A stretch of 7,079 nucleotides of DNA from JALYIM01 sp040003205 (GTDB lineage: Bacteria > Acidobacteriota > Terriglobia > Terriglobales > Acidobacteriaceae), in the NCBI GenBank assembly GCA_040003205.1, contig JBDUDA010000157.1, positions 1 to 7,079 on the forward strand, in the 5' to 3' direction. Below the pieces are notes generated by a model, which had not been told where the DNA came from, did no database searches, and saw only the letters and a list, made by a program, of their open reading frames with translations. Of the stretch, positions 5,650 through 7,079 are shown piece by piece. Numbering within the stretch: position 1 is the first letter of the stretch; every line of letters starts with the position of its first letter. The position numbers and the translations under genes were made by a program.

Positions 5650-5679
5650 GTTGTATTCTCTGCCTGCTCTAAAAACCAA

Positions 5680-6168
5680 CTACGGATTCGCAGTCACGTC
5701 CGGCTGCACTTCCAAATCGTCGAGCACATCAAAGTTGGAATAAAGGTCCTGGTTCTTATCAAGCGCCTGCAAATCTCCAACAGCCGTACCAGGTTGGACC
5801 GGGCCGGACGCGATCGTCCCGGCCTTGTTGCCACTTCCAGTCCCTGTGCCGTTTATATGGAACATCGTCAAACCGACGATCATCAGAAGTGCTGCCGAAA
5901 TTGCCAGCGCGGGACGGCGAATCCATTGCAGCCATCCAGACGGCTGCGTAGCCGCCTCCTCGCGCAAGCGGGCGCGCAGCCGCACATCAAAATAAGGTGA
6001 CGGCTCCGGCGCCTGCCATTCATCCAGCAGAGCCATCGTCTTACGAAACTCTTCCAGCTTGCCCGAACAAATGGCGCATGACTGGAGATGAGAATTCACC
6101 TCAGCCACAGGCTCGTTCATCCCGGTGGCCAGGTCCGGCATTAGTTCGTTCATCTCTTTGCATTTCAT
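5680..6168 (-). CDS. Zinc-binding transmembrane anti-sigma factor
   Basis: A 162-residue protein expected to hold the adjacent ECF sigma factor inactive at the inner membrane until an envelope signal releases it. The cytoplasmic N-terminus carries the zinc-binding anti-sigma (ZAS) motif H27-x3-C31-x2-C34 (HLQSCAIC), with C3 upstream and a helical LEEFRKTMALLDEW segment. PEPSPYFDVRLRARL (54-68) is a common linker in such proteins. One transmembrane helix spans about 86-105 (PALAISAALLMIVGLTMFHI), leaving a short Gly/Thr-rich then acidic periplasmic tail of about 57 residues. Start: ATG 6168 has a clear AAGGAAG five bases upstream. The gene begins 11 bp after the sigma stop, and the exported protein gene follows after 30 bp. 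No site-1 or site-2 protease gene is in view, so the release mechanism is not visible. Confidence 0.88.
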   Translation of the reverse strand: MKCKEMNELMPDLATGMNEPVAEVNSHLQSCAICSGKLEEFRKTMALLDEWQAPEPSPYFDVRLRARLREEAATQPSGWLQWIRRPALAISAALLMIVGLTMFHINGTGTGSGNKAGTIASGPVQPGTAVGDLQALDKNQDLYSNFDVLDDLEVQPDVTANP

Positions 6169-6173
6169 AACTG

Positions 6174-6180
6174 CTTCCTT
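6174..6180 (-). promoter_or_regulatory. Ribosome binding site of the anti-sigma gene, touching the sigma stop codon
   Basis: On the reverse strand AAGGAAG (6180 to 6174) lies five bases before ATG 6168, and its first base is the last base of the sigma TAA stop (6182-6180). Ribosomes ending on the sigma message would be placed on this site, which suggests coupled translation and matched amounts of the two proteins. Confidence 0.65.
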
Positions 6181-6962
6181 TATAAAAATTCTTTCAACTC
6201 CGTCCGCAACGTTTCATACGCGCGGAACAAAAGGGATTTGGTGGCGGATTCACTCAGCTTTAACACTTCGCCGATCTGCTTGTAATCCATCTGCTCGTAC
6301 TTGTGCATCATTACCGCTAATTTCTGCCGCTCCGGCAGAGCTTGCACTTTCTGCCGTATGGCCGCGAGACGTTCTCTCTGGACGATGTTTTGCTCGACCG
6401 TGCTCGCGGTATCGGGCACGTCCATCGTCTGGCCAGTCTCTGCGTCCGGTACGTCCAGGCTCACCGTGGTCTCGGGACGCTGATTGCGAGTATCGCGCGC
6501 ATGGTTCACGGCGAGATTGGTCGCGATCCGGTATATCCAGGTTGAAAACTTCGCGCTCGCTTCGTAATTTGCGCGCGAACGGTAGACCCGCAAAAAAACT
6601 TCCTGCGCCAGGTCTTCCGCCGCCGCCGAATTGTGCGCCATGCGATACATAAAGCTAATCATCGGACGCCGGTATTTTTGCACTAGGAACTCAAATGCAG
6701 AATCGTCCCCTGCTTTAACCCGCAGCATCACATCGGCGTCACTGGAACCATCACCGCTTGCCGAGTGTTCGGGCTCGCTTTGAAGGCGCGAACCTACGGC
6801 TGGTATCCCCATCACCCCACGATTGAGGGCCACGCTGCTCACACTTGATTGAACACCTGAGGAGGGGGAAAGTTTCGCGTCATCCGACGCCGAATTCGCG
6901 CCGGAAGTCCCGTCCGCAGAAGGGTCTAGAGGAACTGGGGCCGGCCTGGAGTCCTTGGGCAT
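6180..6962 (-). CDS. ECF-family RNA polymerase sigma factor (sigma-70 family, RpoE/SigW-like)
   Basis: A 260-residue alternative sigma factor that directs RNA polymerase to its own set of promoters, typically for envelope stress. Region 2 spans about 76-160 (DADVMLRVKAGDDSAFEFLV, YRRPMISFMYRM, AEDLAQEVFLRVYR, FSTWIYRIATNLAVNHAR), and region 4 about 196-256 (LAAIRQKVQALPERQKLAVM, then the helix-turn-helix YKQIGEVLKLSESATKSLLFRAYETLR). There is no region 3, as expected for ECF. The first ~75 residues are a Ser/Asp/Gly/Pro-rich extension not found in most ECF factors of about 180-200 residues. Either it is real or translation starts internally (Met51 or Met79); no start has a convincing Shine-Dalgarno. 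Met79 would clip the beginning of region 2, so 6962 or Met51 is more plausible. It heads the cassette with its anti-sigma factor, and autoregulation is likely by family analogy. Confidence 0.9.
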   Translation of the reverse strand: MPKDSRPAPVPLDPSADGTSGANSASDDAKLSPSSGVQSSVSSVALNRGVMGIPAVGSRLQSEPEHSASGDGSSDADVMLRVKAGDDSAFEFLVQKYRRPMISFMYRMAHNSAAAEDLAQEVFLRVYRSRANYEASAKFSTWIYRIATNLAVNHARDTRNQRPETTVSLDVPDAETGQTMDVPDTASTVEQNIVQRERLAAIRQKVQALPERQKLAVMMHKYEQMDYKQIGEVLKLSESATKSLLFRAYETLRTELKEFL

Positions 6963-7042
6963 CGGAAGGGCAGACAGTCAGCCTATCACGACCGCCGACA
7001 CTGTAAAACTGTTGTTTGCTACAATATAGCGGCTGCTCGATT
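6963..7042. promoter_or_regulatory. 80-bp divergent promoter region between sigma operon and tRNA-Val
   Basis: This short gap must drive both the leftward sigma cassette and the rightward tRNA. No ECF-type -35 (GGAAC) was found at a sensible position on the reverse strand, so the sigma promoter could not be placed. Confidence 0.4.
6995..7025 (+). promoter_or_regulatory. Probable tRNA-Val promoter
   Basis: TACAAT (7020-7025) matches the -10 consensus at five of six positions. CCGACA (6995-7000) matches -35 at four of six, with a somewhat long 19-bp spacer. Transcription would start near 7032, about 10 nt before the tRNA, with a GC-rich discriminator (GCGGCTGC), as is common for stable RNA genes. 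Confidence 0.5.
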
Positions 7043-7079
7043 GGGCGCTTAACTCAGCGGTAGAGTGCCACCTTCACAC
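7043..7079 (+). tRNA. tRNA-Val(CAC), 5' part only, cut by window edge
   Basis: The sequence fits tRNA positions 1-38: acceptor strand GGGCGCT, T8-A9, D stem ACTC/GAGT around loop AGCGGTA, G26, anticodon stem CCACC, and loop TTCACAC, giving anticodon CAC (valine, GUG codons). The 3' half of the anticodon stem, the T arm and the acceptor 3' strand lie outside the window, so the fold cannot be completed, but the 5' half is entirely regular. Confidence 0.85.

Noticed and set aside
5650..5679. TTG start for the DUF3106-like protein
   Set aside because: It would put ten polar or charged residues before a good signal peptide; ATG 5649 is cleaner.
6125..6652. 175-residue forward frame opposite the sigma and anti-sigma genes
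   Set aside because: Antisense shadow of two clear genes; the translation is Ser/Arg/Pro-rich without motifs.
1..7079. CRISPR array, phage, toxin-antitoxin or defence island
   Set aside because: No regularly spaced direct repeats, and none of the genes belongs to such systems; all identified genes are housekeeping or envelope functions.

Overview
The window looks like an ordinary chromosomal stretch from a soil-type Acidobacteriota (Terriglobia/Koribacter-like). This is inferred from the moderately GC-rich Gram-negative gene set (TonB-type transducer, ECF sigma/anti-sigma pair), from the form of the thioredoxin reductase and proline dehydrogenase, and from an intergenic inverted repeat of the TGTCATCTCGA...TCGAGATGACA type that I associate with acidobacterial genomes. 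No search was run, so the taxonomy is provisional.

Layout, left to right. Positions 2-607 (+) hold the 3' end of an unrecognised protein cut by the window edge. Positions 730-1954 (+) hold a likely two-gene operon: thioredoxin reductase (trxB) and a small UBP-type zinc-finger protein, 22 bp apart. After a gap with two small hairpins and a 10-bp palindrome comes a short exported TonB C-terminal-domain protein (2066-2404, +). The long gap at 2405-2762 is mostly filled by a 192-bp MITE-like element: near-perfect terminal inverted repeats, an 8-bp direct repeat immediately outside them, and two further nested inverted repeats inside. Then come a monofunctional proline dehydrogenase (2763-3689, +) and a SirB1/transglutaminase-like protein with a C-terminal helical, TPR-like region (3743-4597, +).

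The right-hand part is a leftward three-gene cassette: ECF sigma factor (6962-6180), zinc-binding membrane anti-sigma factor (6168-5680) and an exported Pro/Arg/Gln-rich protein with a DUF3106-like C-terminus (5649-4606). The anti-sigma ribosome binding site touches the sigma stop codon, which suggests coupled translation. The third gene is probably a target or effector of the envelope response. Diverging from this cassette, the first 37 nt of a tRNA-Val(CAC) gene run off the right edge, preceded by a plausible promoter.

Functionally this is thiol redox, proline catabolism, TonB-type envelope energetics and envelope-stress regulation. No phage, CRISPR, toxin-antitoxin or defence genes are visible. 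The most interesting items are the MITE-like element, the TrxB/UBP-finger pairing and the sigma/anti-sigma/DUF3106 cassette.
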